A stretch of 64,000 bases of DNA from JBMNIZ01 sp050951405 (GTDB taxonomy: Bacteria; Bacillota; DULZ01): contig JBMNIZ010000006.1 in NCBI GenBank assembly GCA_050951405.1, positions 1-64,000 of the forward strand, in the 5' to 3' direction. Position 1 is the stretch's first letter, and the number at the start of each line of letters is the position of its first letter. Below the pieces are notes generated by a model. That model saw nothing but the letters and a program-made list of their open reading frames with translations. It searched no databases and had not been told where the DNA came from. Of this stretch, positions 50,975-60,178 are shown piece after piece. The translations under genes and the position numbers were made by a program.

Positions 50975-53900
50975 TTATTCCCTTACGTCGCACCGGAGAC
51001 AACGACAGGCCTCTGCCACTGCTTGCTCTTCCGTGTATCCCAGTTCAACCTCTACAAAATTGCCGAGGCGCTTCTCCACTTCCAAACAAGCCGCTTTTAT
51101 CCTGGGTTCTTCTTTTTCCATCAACTCTCCTGAAAGTTTGCGGACAACATCTCGTTGAGGAATAACGACTCCGTCTCCTCCCAAGTATCTGTCAATTTCC
51201 CCTGCGGCTTCTTTGCCGGCCTGGATGGCTTCCACCACGGTAGCAGGTCCAGTCACACAGTCACCGGCGGCAAAGATATCCTCCACATTGGTCCGGCAAC
51301 TCTTGGCCCCGGTGACGATAGTCCCGGCCTTGGAAAGGTCGATGCCTGCAGCTTGGGCCAGATCTCTTTCCAGAGTTTGCCCGATAGCGGAGATAACGAA
51401 ATCCGCCGCCAGCACAAATTCCGAACCCTCCACTGGAACTGGTCTCCTCCTGCCGCTCTGATCGAATTGGCCGCCTCTCATGCGGAGGCATTCCACACCG
51501 CTGACTTTGCCTCCCTCGCCCAGAATGGCTTTGGGACTGACAAAACAGTGAATCTTAATCCCTTCTTTTTCCGCTTCCAATATTTCTTCCCGCAAGGCGG
51601 GCATATCGGATTTTTGCCGGCGATAGATGATCTGCACCTCTTTTGCGCCCAAACGGAGAGATGTACGGGCAGCATCAATGGCCACGTTCCCGCCGCCCAC
51701 CACCACTACCGAACGGCCGGTAAAATCGAATTTCTCCCCTAAATTCACTTTCCGGAGAAAAGTAGCTCCCGGAATGACTCCCTCCAGCTCTTCACCGGGA
51801 ATTGCCAATTGAAGATCTTGGTGGGCACCTGCCGCGATAAAGACGGCTTTATAACCCTCCTCACGCAGCTGTTGGAAAGAAATATCCCGGCCTACCCGGC
51901 AGTCGGTTTTGATTTCCACACCCAGGAATTTGATGGTCTCTATTTCCTTTTCCAAGAGATCCTTGGGCAACCTGTATGCGGGAATGCCCACGGCCAACAT
52001 CCCGCCAGCCACCGGCAAAGCTTCAAAGATGGTCACCGGATAGCCTTTTTTCGCCAGGTAGTAAGCACACGTCAAGCCGGCAGGTCCGGAGCCCACCACT
52101 GCCACTTTTGTTTCTTTCTTCACTTCGGAAACACTTTCTTCCGGCAAGCCCTTTTCCAGAGCGTAATCCGAAACAAAACGCTTCAGTTCCCGGATGGCGA
52201 TGGATTCATCCAATTTCCCTCGGTTACATTTCCCTTCGCAAGGATGGTTGCAAACCCGACCGCAGACTACCGGCAAGGGATTGTCTTCTTTGATGACCTG
52301 ATAGGCTTCTCTGTATTTTTTCTGCCTGATCAGATCCACATAGATGGGAATATCCACCCCGGCCGGACAAGCATTCTGGCAGGGTGAAGCGAAAAGGGAA
52401 GCACAGACCGAAGCACGGCAATATTTATCTCTAATGTGCTCCTCATATTCATCACGGAAATAGCGAATAGTACTCAAGACAGGGTTGGGAGCAGTCTGAC
52501 CCAGGCCGCAAAGGGCCGAATCTTTGATGCTTTCTCCCAGTTCAATTAATAGTTCTATGTCTCCTTCCCGGCCTTCTCCTTTGGTGATTCGGTCCAGGAT
52601 TTCCAGCATGCGGGTAGTCCCCACCCGACAGGCGGTACATTTGCCACAAGACTCATCCTTGACAAAATCCAGGAAAAACTTGGCCAGGTCCACCATACAG
52701 GTATCTTCGTCCATGATCACCAGCCCGCCGGAACCCATGATGGTCCCCAGGGCAGTCAGGGAATCATAATCTATGGGCACATTCAAGTGCTCAGCCGGGA
52801 TGCAGCCCCCGGAAGGACCACCGGTCTGAGCGGCTTTGAACTTCTTGCCGCCGGGAATGCCTCCCCCAATGTCGAAAACAATATCTCCCAGGGGAGTACC
52901 CATGGGTATTTCCACCAAACCGTTGTTTTCAATTTTACCTGCCAAAGCAAAAACTTTGGTTCCCTTGCTTTTTTCGGTACCGATGCTCCTGAACCAATCA
53001 GCCCCTTCCCGGATCAGGGGAGCCACGTTGGCGAGAGTCTCCACGTTATTGATCACGGTGGGCTTGCCCCATAAACCGGATACTGCCGGGAAAGGAGGTC
53101 TGGGTCTGGGTTCACCCCGGCGACCTTCGATGGAAGCCAGCAAAGCAGTTTCTTCCCCGCAAACAAAGGCACCGGCTCCCAAGCGGATATCCAGATCAAA
53201 GCTGAAGGAGCTGCCGAATATGTTTTTGCCTAAAAGCCCCAGTTTTTTCGCATCGTCAATGGCCTTCCGCAATCGGCTTACAGCAATGGGGTACTCGGCG
53301 CGAATATAGACATAACCTTTGCTGGCCCCGATGGCATAAGCGGCAATGGCCATACCTTCAAGCACGCTATGGGGATCCCCTTCCAAAATACTCCGGTCCA
53401 TAAAAGCTCCAGGGTCTCCCTCGTCCGCATTGCAGATCACATACTTGATCTCTCCCGGTGCTTTGGCAGCAAATTCCCACTTTAAGCCGGTGGGAAAACC
53501 GCCGCCGCCCCGGCCCCGCAGACCGGCTTTCTTGACCTCCTCGATCACCTCTTCCGGTTTCATGGTGGTCAACACTTTACCCAAAGCAAAATAACCGTCC
53601 CGGGCAATATATTCTTCGATAGACTCCGGATCGATGATGCCGCAATTCCGCAAAGCAATTCTCTTTTGGTGCTTGAAGAAGGGAATTTCATCCAAATCAA
53701 ACTTGACTTCTTCACCGGGAGCCTTGAAAAGCAATCTTTCCAAGATCCTGCCCTTCACAAAGTGCTCTTCTACCAGCTCGGGTACATCCTCTGCTTGCAC
53801 CTGGCAGTAAAAAGTACCCTCCGGGTAAACCACCATATTGGGTCCTAGTCTACAGAAGCCAAAACAACCTGTATCCACTACTTTTATTTCTTTATCCAGA

Positions 53901-54007
53901 GAACGCCTGGACAGCTCCTCCACCAATGCTTCTTTTAATTTCTCCCTGCCCGAGGCGACACAACCTGTTCCATGACAAATCAACACATGCGACCGAAAAA
54001 ACTCCAC
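50975..54007 (-). CDS. hydB: HydB/NuoF-like subunit fused to a GltD-like FAD/NAD(P)H oxidoreductase
   Basis: A 1010-residue fusion. 1-100: thioredoxin-like [2Fe-2S] (CHGTGC; TGCFGFC). About 110-540: NuoF with GRGGGGFPTGLKWEFAA (FMN), AGAYVCGEE-like AGAFVCGEETALLASIEGR (NADH) and ESCGKCTACRVGT ([4Fe-4S]). About 545-1010: GltD/NfnB-like, with CQNACPAGVDIPIYVDLI and CNHPCEGKC ([4Fe-4S]), VAVVGSGPAGLTCAYYLAKK (FAD), VVVVGGGNVAIDAARTS (NAD(P)H) and IFAAGD. Ordinary HydB ends with two more ferredoxin clusters; here the GltD unit replaces or adds to them. The layout is reminiscent of the Sporomusa-type Nfn (Stn) subunit, suggesting NADPH in addition to NADH. Confidence 0.93.
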   Translation of the reverse strand: MEFFRSHVLICHGTGCVASGREKLKEALVEELSRRSLDKEIKVVDTGCFGFCRLGPNMVVYPEGTFYCQVQAEDVPELVEEHFVKGRILERLLFKAPGEEVKFDLDEIPFFKHQKRIALRNCGIIDPESIEEYIARDGYFALGKVLTTMKPEEVIEEVKKAGLRGRGGGGFPTGLKWEFAAKAPGEIKYVICNADEGDPGAFMDRSILEGDPHSVLEGMAIAAYAIGASKGYVYIRAEYPIAVSRLRKAIDDAKKLGLLGKNIFGSSFSFDLDIRLGAGAFVCGEETALLASIEGRRGEPRPRPPFPAVSGLWGKPTVINNVETLANVAPLIREGADWFRSIGTEKSKGTKVFALAGKIENNGLVEIPMGTPLGDIVFDIGGGIPGGKKFKAAQTGGPSGGCIPAEHLNVPIDYDSLTALGTIMGSGGLVIMDEDTCMVDLAKFFLDFVKDESCGKCTACRVGTTRMLEILDRITKGEGREGDIELLIELGESIKDSALCGLGQTAPNPVLSTIRYFRDEYEEHIRDKYCRASVCASLFASPCQNACPAGVDIPIYVDLIRQKKYREAYQVIKEDNPLPVVCGRVCNHPCEGKCNRGKLDESIAIRELKRFVSDYALEKGLPEESVSEVKKETKVAVVGSGPAGLTCAYYLAKKGYPVTIFEALPVAGGMLAVGIPAYRLPKDLLEKEIETIKFLGVEIKTDCRVGRDISFQQLREEGYKAVFIAAGAHQDLQLAIPGEELEGVIPGATFLRKVNLGEKFDFTGRSVVVVGGGNVAIDAARTSLRLGAKEVQIIYRRQKSDMPALREEILEAEKEGIKIHCFVSPKAILGEGGKVSGVECLRMRGGQFDQSGRRRPVPVEGSEFVLAADFVISAIGQTLERDLAQAAGIDLSKAGTIVTGAKSCRTNVEDIFAAGDCVTGPATVVEAIQAGKEAAGEIDRYLGGDGVVIPQRDVVRKLSGELMEKEEPRIKAACLEVEKRLGNFVEVELGYTEEQAVAEACRCLRCDVRE

Positions 54008-54041
54008 TGGAAACCCCCCTTACTTTCCAATTCTCCTGGCT

Positions 54042-54398
54042 TTATTTCACCAGCCATTCGCTGACAACGATCCTGTTGACCACATGCTGCGCCACCAGCT
54101 GCCTGCTTTTTGGCCCGTCCATTTTCCCGTAAAGCACTTTCTGCTTGCCGGGCACATTTACTTCCACCAAGGGTTCCTGGGCGCATAGGCCGATACAGCC
54201 GGTCTGGGTCACCACCACATTGGTCAAGTTTCTCTTAGCCACTTCATCCAAAATGGCCAGCATTACTTCCCGGGCTCCTGCCGCAATGCCGCAGGTACCC
54301 ATGCCCACCACAATATGAACCTTCTCGCTATCTTCTCGCACTCCCATTTTTTTCTGGGTTTCGCTTTTGATCTGCGCCAGTTCCTCCAGAGTTTTCAT
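54042..54398 (-). CDS. Thioredoxin-like [2Fe-2S] ferredoxin
   Basis: A 118-residue protein: KVHIVVGMGTCGIAAGAREV and VVVTQTGCIGLCAQEPLVEV supply the two Cys pairs of a thioredoxin-like [2Fe-2S] domain, as in the N-terminus of HydB. Such small subunits occur between NuoE- and NuoF-like genes of hydrogenase operons. GGAGGTGTTTTG precedes the ATG. Confidence 0.9.
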   Translation of the reverse strand: MKTLEELAQIKSETQKKMGVREDSEKVHIVVGMGTCGIAAGAREVMLAILDEVAKRNLTNVVVTQTGCIGLCAQEPLVEVNVPGKQKVLYGKMDGPKSRQLVAQHVVNRIVVSEWLVK

Positions 54399-54415
54399 CA
54401 AAACACCTCCATTCA

Positions 54416-54949
54416 TCAATCCTTGAATCCTTGCCCCAGTCTGCTCAAGAGCAGTGGAAATAAACAGGCATTTCCCAAAGATGTTACTCCTTGTTCTCTG
54501 GCAAAGGCCAGGCTGTCGAAAGTGAATTTCCGGCCGTCTTTCCAGTGGACATATCTCAAGTGCAGTTCACGGGCATCCATCAGAAAGACGCAGAGGCTCC
54601 CTGCCAGATTGCCCATAGGCGGCCGGTCCAGGTGGCTGTACTGAAATACGGCTTCCAGGCGGGTGCCTTTACCGACACGTGAATGCAAACGAACAAAGCC
54701 GCCGCTGGCTTCCGCCGTTGCTTTCAGCATGGCCAAACCCAATCCCACCTTCCTGCTTTGCCGGGTGGTGGCAAAGGGATCGAATGCTCGCTGCAGCAAA
54801 GACTTTTCCATGCCCCGGCCGTTATCCACCACTTTGAACTGCAAAAAATCTTTTTGCCTGTCCTCTATAACCCAGAGCAAGATCTTGGTTGCACCGGCTT
54901 CCCGGGAATTCTGCAAAACATCCAGGATATGCAAAGATATCTCTTTCAC
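54416..54949 (-). CDS. HATPase_c protein in the hydrogenase operon
   Basis: A 177-residue protein with a GHKL ATP-binding domain: MKEISLHILDVLQNSREAGA (N-box-like), VVDNGRGMEKSLLQRAFDPF, RKVGLGLAMLKATAEASGG. There is no His-phosphotransfer domain. The C-terminal ~65 residues are not recognised. It lies between hydC and the ferredoxin gene; proteins of this kind are common in clostridial hydrogenase operons and may be a kinase or anti-sigma-like switch. Confidence 0.88.
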   Translation of the reverse strand: MKEISLHILDVLQNSREAGATKILLWVIEDRQKDFLQFKVVDNGRGMEKSLLQRAFDPFATTRQSRKVGLGLAMLKATAEASGGFVRLHSRVGKGTRLEAVFQYSHLDRPPMGNLAGSLCVFLMDARELHLRYVHWKDGRKFTFDSLAFAREQGVTSLGNACLFPLLLSRLGQGFKD

Positions 54950-54957
54950 CCCGACAC

Positions 54958-55446
54958 CTACTGCTGCCGATAATTTTCAATTATATCTACGGCCTTATCG
55001 GGTTTCAAAAGCCCGTGAGCATTCTCATTTACCGTCATCACCGGTCCTAAGCCGCATGCTCCCAGACAGCGGACCACTTCCAAAGAAAAGAGGCCGTCGT
55101 CAGTGGAATCGCCTGCTTTAATGCCCAGCTGGTGTTCGATTTTTTCCAGCACATCCGGTGAACCTTTCACATAACAGGCAGTACCTTTACATAGGGAAAT
55201 CCTGTATTTGCCTTTGGGTTTAATACTGAAGTGGGAATAAAAAGAAACCACCGCATAAACTTCTCCCAATGACACTCCCAGAGCATCGGCAATGCGAATC
55301 TGGACTTCTTTGGGCAAATAGCCCACCAATTCCTGGGCACGATGCAGCACTTCAATCAAAGCGGAAGGCTGCCCCTGATAGGGTGCCAGCAACTGGTCAA
55401 GTTTCTCATAGTCGATCTTTTTCTCCTCACAAGAACAGCAACTCAT
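54958..55446 (-). CDS. hydC: NuoE-like subunit HydC
   Basis: A 162-residue [2Fe-2S] protein: N-terminal helical bundle (LIEVLHRAQELVGYLPKEVQ), then CKGTACYVKGSPDVLE and CLGACGLGPVMTVNENAHG holding the four Cys. The N-terminus MSCCSCEEKK has three additional Cys. Electron-transfer subunit of the hydrogenase complex. Confidence 0.93.
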   Translation of the reverse strand: MSCCSCEEKKIDYEKLDQLLAPYQGQPSALIEVLHRAQELVGYLPKEVQIRIADALGVSLGEVYAVVSFYSHFSIKPKGKYRISLCKGTACYVKGSPDVLEKIEHQLGIKAGDSTDDGLFSLEVVRCLGACGLGPVMTVNENAHGLLKPDKAVDIIENYRQQ

Positions 55447-55460
55447 CTTCTGACCTCCTT

Positions 55461-56219
55461 TTAGTTGTGATGGTTTTCAGCAAAAAATCGGCTTTTATCT
55501 CCACATCCCCCCTTTAAAAAACCTAATAAAGACGCCGCACTGTTTACGACCGGCGGCATCATGGTGATATTTCTCCCCACATCCGCCAAATAATGAGCAT
55601 CCGAGGAAAAAATGAGCGGATAACCTGCCGGTCCTCCATATCTCCTGTACAGCTCAGCTGCTGCTTCCCGGCGCGATACTTCCAGGGCCGCCAGGGGAAG
55701 TTCCGCGGGAACAAAACCCAATATCCCCAGCAAGCTAAATGCCTGCCGGTCCACATGGGCGGCAATACAAGCCCCCCCTAACTTTACTACTTCCGCCACC
55801 GCTTCTTCTATTGACAAATCCAGAGAATTAAGCAGAAGCCGTCTCTCCACACCAACAACTCTTCCTTTTTCATCTACCACCAGCTGCTCTCCAAAATATT
55901 CTTCCCGGTTATGCACTCTGGGCAGGGTTTTATCCACAACTTCCTGCAGCCGGAAGACTTTCTCCACCGTCGCAAAAAGACAGATCAGGTGCACATCTTC
56001 CCGGGTCTGGATCTCCATTCCCGGCACCACTTCCAAGGGAAAATCCTCCGCTGCCCGGCAAAAAGCCGGTACATTCAAGGCCGAATTGTGGTCTGTAATG
56101 GCGATTAAATCCAGCCCCTTCTTCACCGCCCTTTCCAGCACCCGGGGCGGAGTCATATCATTGCCGGCACAGGGGGACAGGAGGCTGTGGATATGCAAAT
56201 CAACGGCAATTTTCTGCAT
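55461..56219 (-). CDS. PHP-domain metal-dependent phosphoesterase
   Basis: A 252-residue protein with PHP motifs DLHIHSLLSPC (HxH), AITDHNSALN, HVDRQAFSL and FSSDAHYLADVG. It likely hydrolyses a phosphoester or nucleotide with a trinuclear metal site. Its repeated presence in hydrogenase operons is known; the substrate is not. It overlaps the DRTGG gene upstream by 20 bp. Confidence 0.88.
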   Translation of the reverse strand: MQKIAVDLHIHSLLSPCAGNDMTPPRVLERAVKKGLDLIAITDHNSALNVPAFCRAAEDFPLEVVPGMEIQTREDVHLICLFATVEKVFRLQEVVDKTLPRVHNREEYFGEQLVVDEKGRVVGVERRLLLNSLDLSIEEAVAEVVKLGGACIAAHVDRQAFSLLGILGFVPAELPLAALEVSRREAAAELYRRYGGPAGYPLIFSSDAHYLADVGRNITMMPPVVNSAASLLGFLKGGCGDKSRFFAENHHN

Positions 56220-56562
56220 CTTTAGGTCCCCGGTCGCTTAAAAGCTGGTATAATCGGCCGACTACCTCAAAGGTACTCATGGTAGTCAGCAGGAGCGGAA
56301 CACCATTTTCTTCAGCCCGACGCACTGTTTCTCCTCCCGGTCTTCTGCCGCCGGGAATTAAAACCCCTCCAAGATCCAAAAGGGAAGCCACTGCCACCAC
56401 ATTTTCATGGGTCAGGATAGTGACCAATAAAGAACCGCTTCCTGCATGAGCCATCACATCGCTGAGCAAATCCGAACAGTATACTCCTGTAATTTCCCGG
56501 TCAGGATCAACCCTGTTGGCCTGTTCCAGGTTCAAAGATTGGATGATGGTGGTCAGCTTCAT
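56200..56562 (-). CDS. DRTGG-domain protein (2)
   Basis: A 120-residue single DRTGG domain (HPr-kinase/phosphotransacetylase-associated): DREITGVYCSDLLSDVMAHA, VLIPGGRRPGGETVRRAEEN, PLLLTTMSTFEVVGRLYQLL. Probably a ligand-sensing module. Overlaps both neighbouring genes, indicating one transcript. Confidence 0.88.
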   Translation of the reverse strand: MKLTTIIQSLNLEQANRVDPDREITGVYCSDLLSDVMAHAGSGSLLVTILTHENVVAVASLLDLGGVLIPGGRRPGGETVRRAEENGVPLLLTTMSTFEVVGRLYQLLSDRGPKDAENCR

Positions 56563-57916
56563 CCTTCGCCTCTTCCTCCTCTTTGGATTTTACTTCCCTC
56601 GTCACACTCATGGCAGGGGGAACCAGGGAGGCAAGCTCCATCACTTCCCTTGCCAGTTTGCTCACTCTTTCTCTCAAGCGGAAAACACAATCCGTTTCCG
56701 AACTCAAGCCCCGCACTATATCTTCCGCCAGAGCGCGACATGTGGGGGCGCCGCAGGAACCGCAATCCAGGCCGGGAAGAGCTTCCAGGGTCTTTTCCAA
56801 CATTTCTAATTTGGTAATGGCCCGGGCCACATCCTGATCCAGGGAAAAGGGACGCCGGGGCATGATCTCATTGCCAATCTGAAAGCCGTCATAGCGGTGC
56901 AAAAGGCGCTTCCCGCTCCGCAGGTCCCGTCCTTCCATGCCGACAGCGGAAGCGAGATTCTGCAGATACATCCGGGCCAAATGGGGGTTGGCAAAGGTCA
57001 AAGCTCCTCCCACGCAGCCGCCGATACAGGCCTGGCATTCCAGGTAATCGATCTCGGTCAGGTGTCCCATTTCCACTTCCTCCAGGACACTGATCACATT
57101 GTGAATCCCGTCCACTGAAAGAGTTGTGCCCCGGGTCAAGGCTCTGGCCTCACCTCCGGCTCGGCCCCAGTTGATACCTGTCGCTGTTGCCCTCACCGGC
57201 AGTTCCCCCTCTTCCCTCTCCAGGTTCTGGCGGAGATCTCCATAGATATCCCGGATAGACAGAACTCCATCCACATAACTGACAAAATGCTTCTGGGGCT
57301 GGCGGACGGCTGTTATCTTGGCCGGGCAAGGAGTAATAAAAAACACTCCCACATCCTCCAGCCGGTATCCTTTAGCTGTCGCTTCGTCTTTTGCCATTCT
57401 GGCCGCAGCATTCATGGGGGAATCTATGGGAATCAGATGACTGAGCAACAAGGGAAATCTCACCTGAATCAGACTGACCACCGCCGGACAGGCCTGAGAG
57501 ATCAGGGGCCTGGGTTCTTTTACCCTGGCCATATACTCTTCGGTAGCTTCAGAGACCAGATCGGCGGCATAGGCCACCTGAAAAACATCATCAAAGCCCA
57601 AGCTCAGCAGGGCGGCATCGATCCGGCCCACACTGTGCTTTCCTTTAAACTGTCCATAGAGAGCAGGGGCAGGCAAGGCAATAGTATGTTGAAATTGTTC
57701 CAGTTTTTCCAGGCTATCGCTGACGGCTATTTTTGCTTGGTTAGGGCAAACGCGAATGCATTCCCCGCAATCAATGCAGCGCTCCTCAATAATCTGGGCC
57801 CTGCCCTCCCTAACCCTGATAGCCTCCGTGGGACAACGGCGAATACAATTGGTACATCCCTTGCATTTTTCCGCATCCAAACGGACGGAATGAAAATAGC
57901 TCCCCACTTGCCTCAC
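56507..57916 (-). CDS. Sensory-type [FeFe]-hydrogenase-like protein (HydS-like)
   Basis: A 469-residue protein. N-terminal 2x[4Fe-4S] ferredoxin (CKGCTNCIRRC; CIDCGECIRVC), an H-cluster domain with ACPAVVSLIQVRFPLLL, FFITPCPAKITA and CQACIGGCVGG, then a Fes cluster domain CGSCGAPTC and a charged C-terminal helix. The H-cluster Cys are kept, but L1 and L2 differ from HydA (TSCSPGW; MPCTAKK), as in group C/D sensory enzymes. It lacks PAS or kinase domains; the neighbouring HATPase proteins could supply signal output. Overlaps the DRTGG gene. Confidence 0.88.
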   Translation of the reverse strand: MRQVGSYFHSVRLDAEKCKGCTNCIRRCPTEAIRVREGRAQIIEERCIDCGECIRVCPNQAKIAVSDSLEKLEQFQHTIALPAPALYGQFKGKHSVGRIDAALLSLGFDDVFQVAYAADLVSEATEEYMARVKEPRPLISQACPAVVSLIQVRFPLLLSHLIPIDSPMNAAARMAKDEATAKGYRLEDVGVFFITPCPAKITAVRQPQKHFVSYVDGVLSIRDIYGDLRQNLEREEGELPVRATATGINWGRAGGEARALTRGTTLSVDGIHNVISVLEEVEMGHLTEIDYLECQACIGGCVGGALTFANPHLARMYLQNLASAVGMEGRDLRSGKRLLHRYDGFQIGNEIMPRRPFSLDQDVARAITKLEMLEKTLEALPGLDCGSCGAPTCRALAEDIVRGLSSETDCVFRLRERVSKLAREVMELASLVPPAMSVTREVKSKEEEEAKDEADHHHPIFEPGTGQQG

Positions 57917-58360
57917 CTACTTCTGCTTCTTGCAGTTAATGCTGGCCCAAAGGCTGGTTCCCTCATTAACCCTTGATTGAATGGTCAATTCATCGGCCCA
58001 ATGGCGCACATTGGGCAAACCCATCCCTGCGCCAAAGCCCATCTCCCGCACCTGGGGAGGAGCGGTTGAATAACCTTCCTGCATGGCCAAATCCACATTT
58101 GGTATCCCCGGGCCCTGGTCCCGGGCGATGATTTGAATCAGGTCGGGTGACAATTCCACTTCCAGGATGCCTCCACCGCCGTGAATGACCAGGTTCATCT
58201 CCAATTCATAAGCAATAATGGCCGCTCGCCTTACGATTTGGGGATCGTAGCCGATACCCAATAGAATCTGTTTTAATTTCCCGGCCGCCAAACCGGCAGC
58301 CTGAAAATTAAAATATTCGATCTGAAATTCATAGCGAAGAGACTTGGGATCAGTTGTCAC
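57917..58360 (-). CDS. RsbT/RsbW-like ATP-binding protein (HATPase_c_2)
   Basis: A 147-residue GHKL kinase-like protein: AAIIAYELEMNLVIHGGGG (N box), RDQGPGIPNVDLAMQEGYST, GFGAGMGLPNVRHWADE (G box). It resembles anti-sigma-factor serine kinases. The GTG with GGAGGCACGGCCT upstream was chosen as start; the upstream Phe-rich extension is unlikely coding. Next to the HydS-like gene, it is the candidate signalling partner. Confidence 0.87.
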   Translation of the reverse strand: MTTDPKSLRYEFQIEYFNFQAAGLAAGKLKQILLGIGYDPQIVRRAAIIAYELEMNLVIHGGGGILEVELSPDLIQIIARDQGPGIPNVDLAMQEGYSTAPPQVREMGFGAGMGLPNVRHWADELTIQSRVNEGTSLWASINCKKQK

Positions 58361-58412
58361 AGGCCGTGCCTCCAGTAGAAAAAAGAAAAAGCCGATAATC
58401 AATTGCCCGGCC

Positions 58413-58775
58413 TTAAAGGTTTCTATGATTTACCAGACCCGGTAAGCCGCCAGCATAAAGGACACCGCAGCCCTCATATAAAAACATTTTCGTCGACAAG
58501 AGCGGAATTCCTTTTTCGGCCGCCAAATTTATTATGGATTTGTTTGGCATCTTTCCCCGGACATACACAATACCGCAGGCACCGATGATATCTGCAGTGT
58601 TGATCAGGTGTTCGTTGGTCAGCCCCGTTAAGAGGAGCACACCTTCCGGGGCATACGCCAGCATGTCGCTCAGTAGATCACAACCAAAAGCCGCTTTCAC
58701 TTCCCGGTGCAGCATCTCCTCTCCCCACAGTACTCGAGCATTGAGCATATCCCTTACTGCTGCTAGTGTTAACAT
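58413..58775 (-). CDS. DRTGG-domain protein (1)
   Basis: A 120-residue DRTGG domain: HREVKAAFGCDLLSDMLAYA, GIVYVRGKMPNKSIINLAAE, PLLSTKMFLYEGCGVLYAGG. Similar in size and pattern to the gene at 56200-56562, so they are paralogues. First gene of the long hydrogenase operon; GGAGGCGGTGAA stands before the ATG. Confidence 0.88.
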   Translation of the reverse strand: MLTLAAVRDMLNARVLWGEEMLHREVKAAFGCDLLSDMLAYAPEGVLLLTGLTNEHLINTADIIGACGIVYVRGKMPNKSIINLAAEKGIPLLSTKMFLYEGCGVLYAGGLPGLVNHRNL

Positions 58776-58847
58776 TTCACCGCCTCCGCAATTTGTAAAA
58801 AATACCTTGTCTTGATCCTTTTCCCATGGCTTGTACTAGTATTCACT

Positions 58848-58865
58848 TTCACTAAATTTTGTGAA
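58848..58865. promoter_or_regulatory. Palindrome upstream of the hydrogenase operon
   Basis: TTCACTAAATTTTGTGAA is an inverted repeat with 16 of 18 bases matching its complement. It lies ~75 bp before the first DRTGG gene, a likely operator. Its arm order (TTCAC...GTGAA) is the opposite of Rex or CRP sites. Confidence 0.5.
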
Positions 58866-58980
58866 TAGCTGCCATTTATGTCTAATTCTTGTTCTAAAGT
58901 ATTCGGCATCCATCAAGATATTCCTCCTTTAAGGGCCGGCCTGCTTGCAAAAAGGCTTTTGTCTAAAGAAGCAGAAAATT

Positions 58981-60178
58981 TTATCCTTTCATGACCCCAA
59001 GAGGGCTTAATCTGACCAAGGGACGCACCAAGTCCTTTTGATTGGCCATCACTTCCTCTATATCCTTATAAGCCATGGGGGCCTCCGCGTAGTCCCCTCC
59101 CCAACCTAAGAAAACGATCCCTTCCATGGCTTGATTGGCCATTTCCTCTGTAATAATCTCGTTGGCCTTTCGCCGGCTGATGACTCTGCCCGCTCCATGG
59201 GAACAAGACATGAAGCTTTCCGGGTTGCCCAGTCCTTCCACAATATAGGACGAAGTTCCCATGGAACCGGGAATAACCCCCAGTTCACCCTGTAAAGCCC
59301 TGGTAGCACCTTTCCGGTGCACGATCACTTCCGTTTGGAAATGGCGCTCTAAAGCGGCATAATTGTGGTGAATATCTATTTTTTGCAGGACTCCTTCCGA
59401 TCCGGTCTCCTGGGCAAACACTTCAAAAAAGGCTTGAAAAAGATATTCCCGGTTGGCCCGGGCAAATTTTAAGACAAAAATTCATGGCCTGGAAATACTC
59501 TTGACCTTCAGCAGAATCAAAAGGTAAGGGAGCCAGATCATAATGAGGAGGGACCAGCCCTGTTTTCTGGTTCAATTTTTTGGCCACTTTATTGTAGTGG
59601 TTAGCCACCTTATAGCCAAAATTCCGGCTGCCTGAATGGACCATCAGCCAAATATGTTCATCGCTTCCCTTCTCAATGCTGCAAAAATGATTCCCTGAGC
59701 CCAAAGTGCCGATTTGCTTTTTGGCGGAATCCATCTCCTGGCGTAAAATCTGCAGCGAAGGCATTTCCCGAAAGCCATCCCATTCCCTGGCTTTCTTATG
59801 GTGTTTAAAACCAACCGGAATGACCCGATATGCATTTTTGATGATTTTTTCCACTTGCTTGGTAGAAATATCTGTAAGATCGGTTCTGGCCGCCGTCACC
59901 CCGCAGCCAATATCCACCCCCACCGCATTAGGTATGATCATGCCTTGAGTGGCCAGCACCCCGCCAATGGGCATGCCGAATCCTTCATGGGCATCGGCCA
60001 TAAGGGCGATATGGCTGAAAGCAAAAGGCAAATTGGACAGATTCAGGGCCTGCTGCCAGGCCCCTTCTTCCACTTCCGTGGCCCAGCATTTAATAGGCAG
60101 CCTGCCTCCCTGGAACACCCGCAAGAAAATACCTCCTTCACCGCTCTTCCCCAGCCGGCAAGATCTGTATCCTTTCAT
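58981..60178 (-). pseudogene. rtcB: RNA-splicing ligase RtcB, single frameshift
   Basis: RtcB joins 2',3'-cyclic phosphate RNA ends to 5'-OH ends with Mn2+ and GTP. The first part has VGVDIGCGVTA (metal Cys), GTLGSGNHFCSIE and VHSGSRNFGYKVANHY; the second, in another frame, has IDIHHNYAALERH, HRKGATRALQGELGVIPGSM and SCSHGAGRVISRRKA (guanylylated His). They join if one A is removed from the AAAA of CTTAAAATTTG near 59470, giving MNFCLKFARANREYLFQAFF. About 398 residues when repaired, a usual length. No archease gene is nearby. Confidence 0.92.

Noticed and set aside
58848..58865. Rex-type redox operator
   Set aside because: Rex sites have TTGTGA...TCACAA or TTGTTAA...TTAACAA arms; here the arms are TTCAC...GTGAA, the reverse order.
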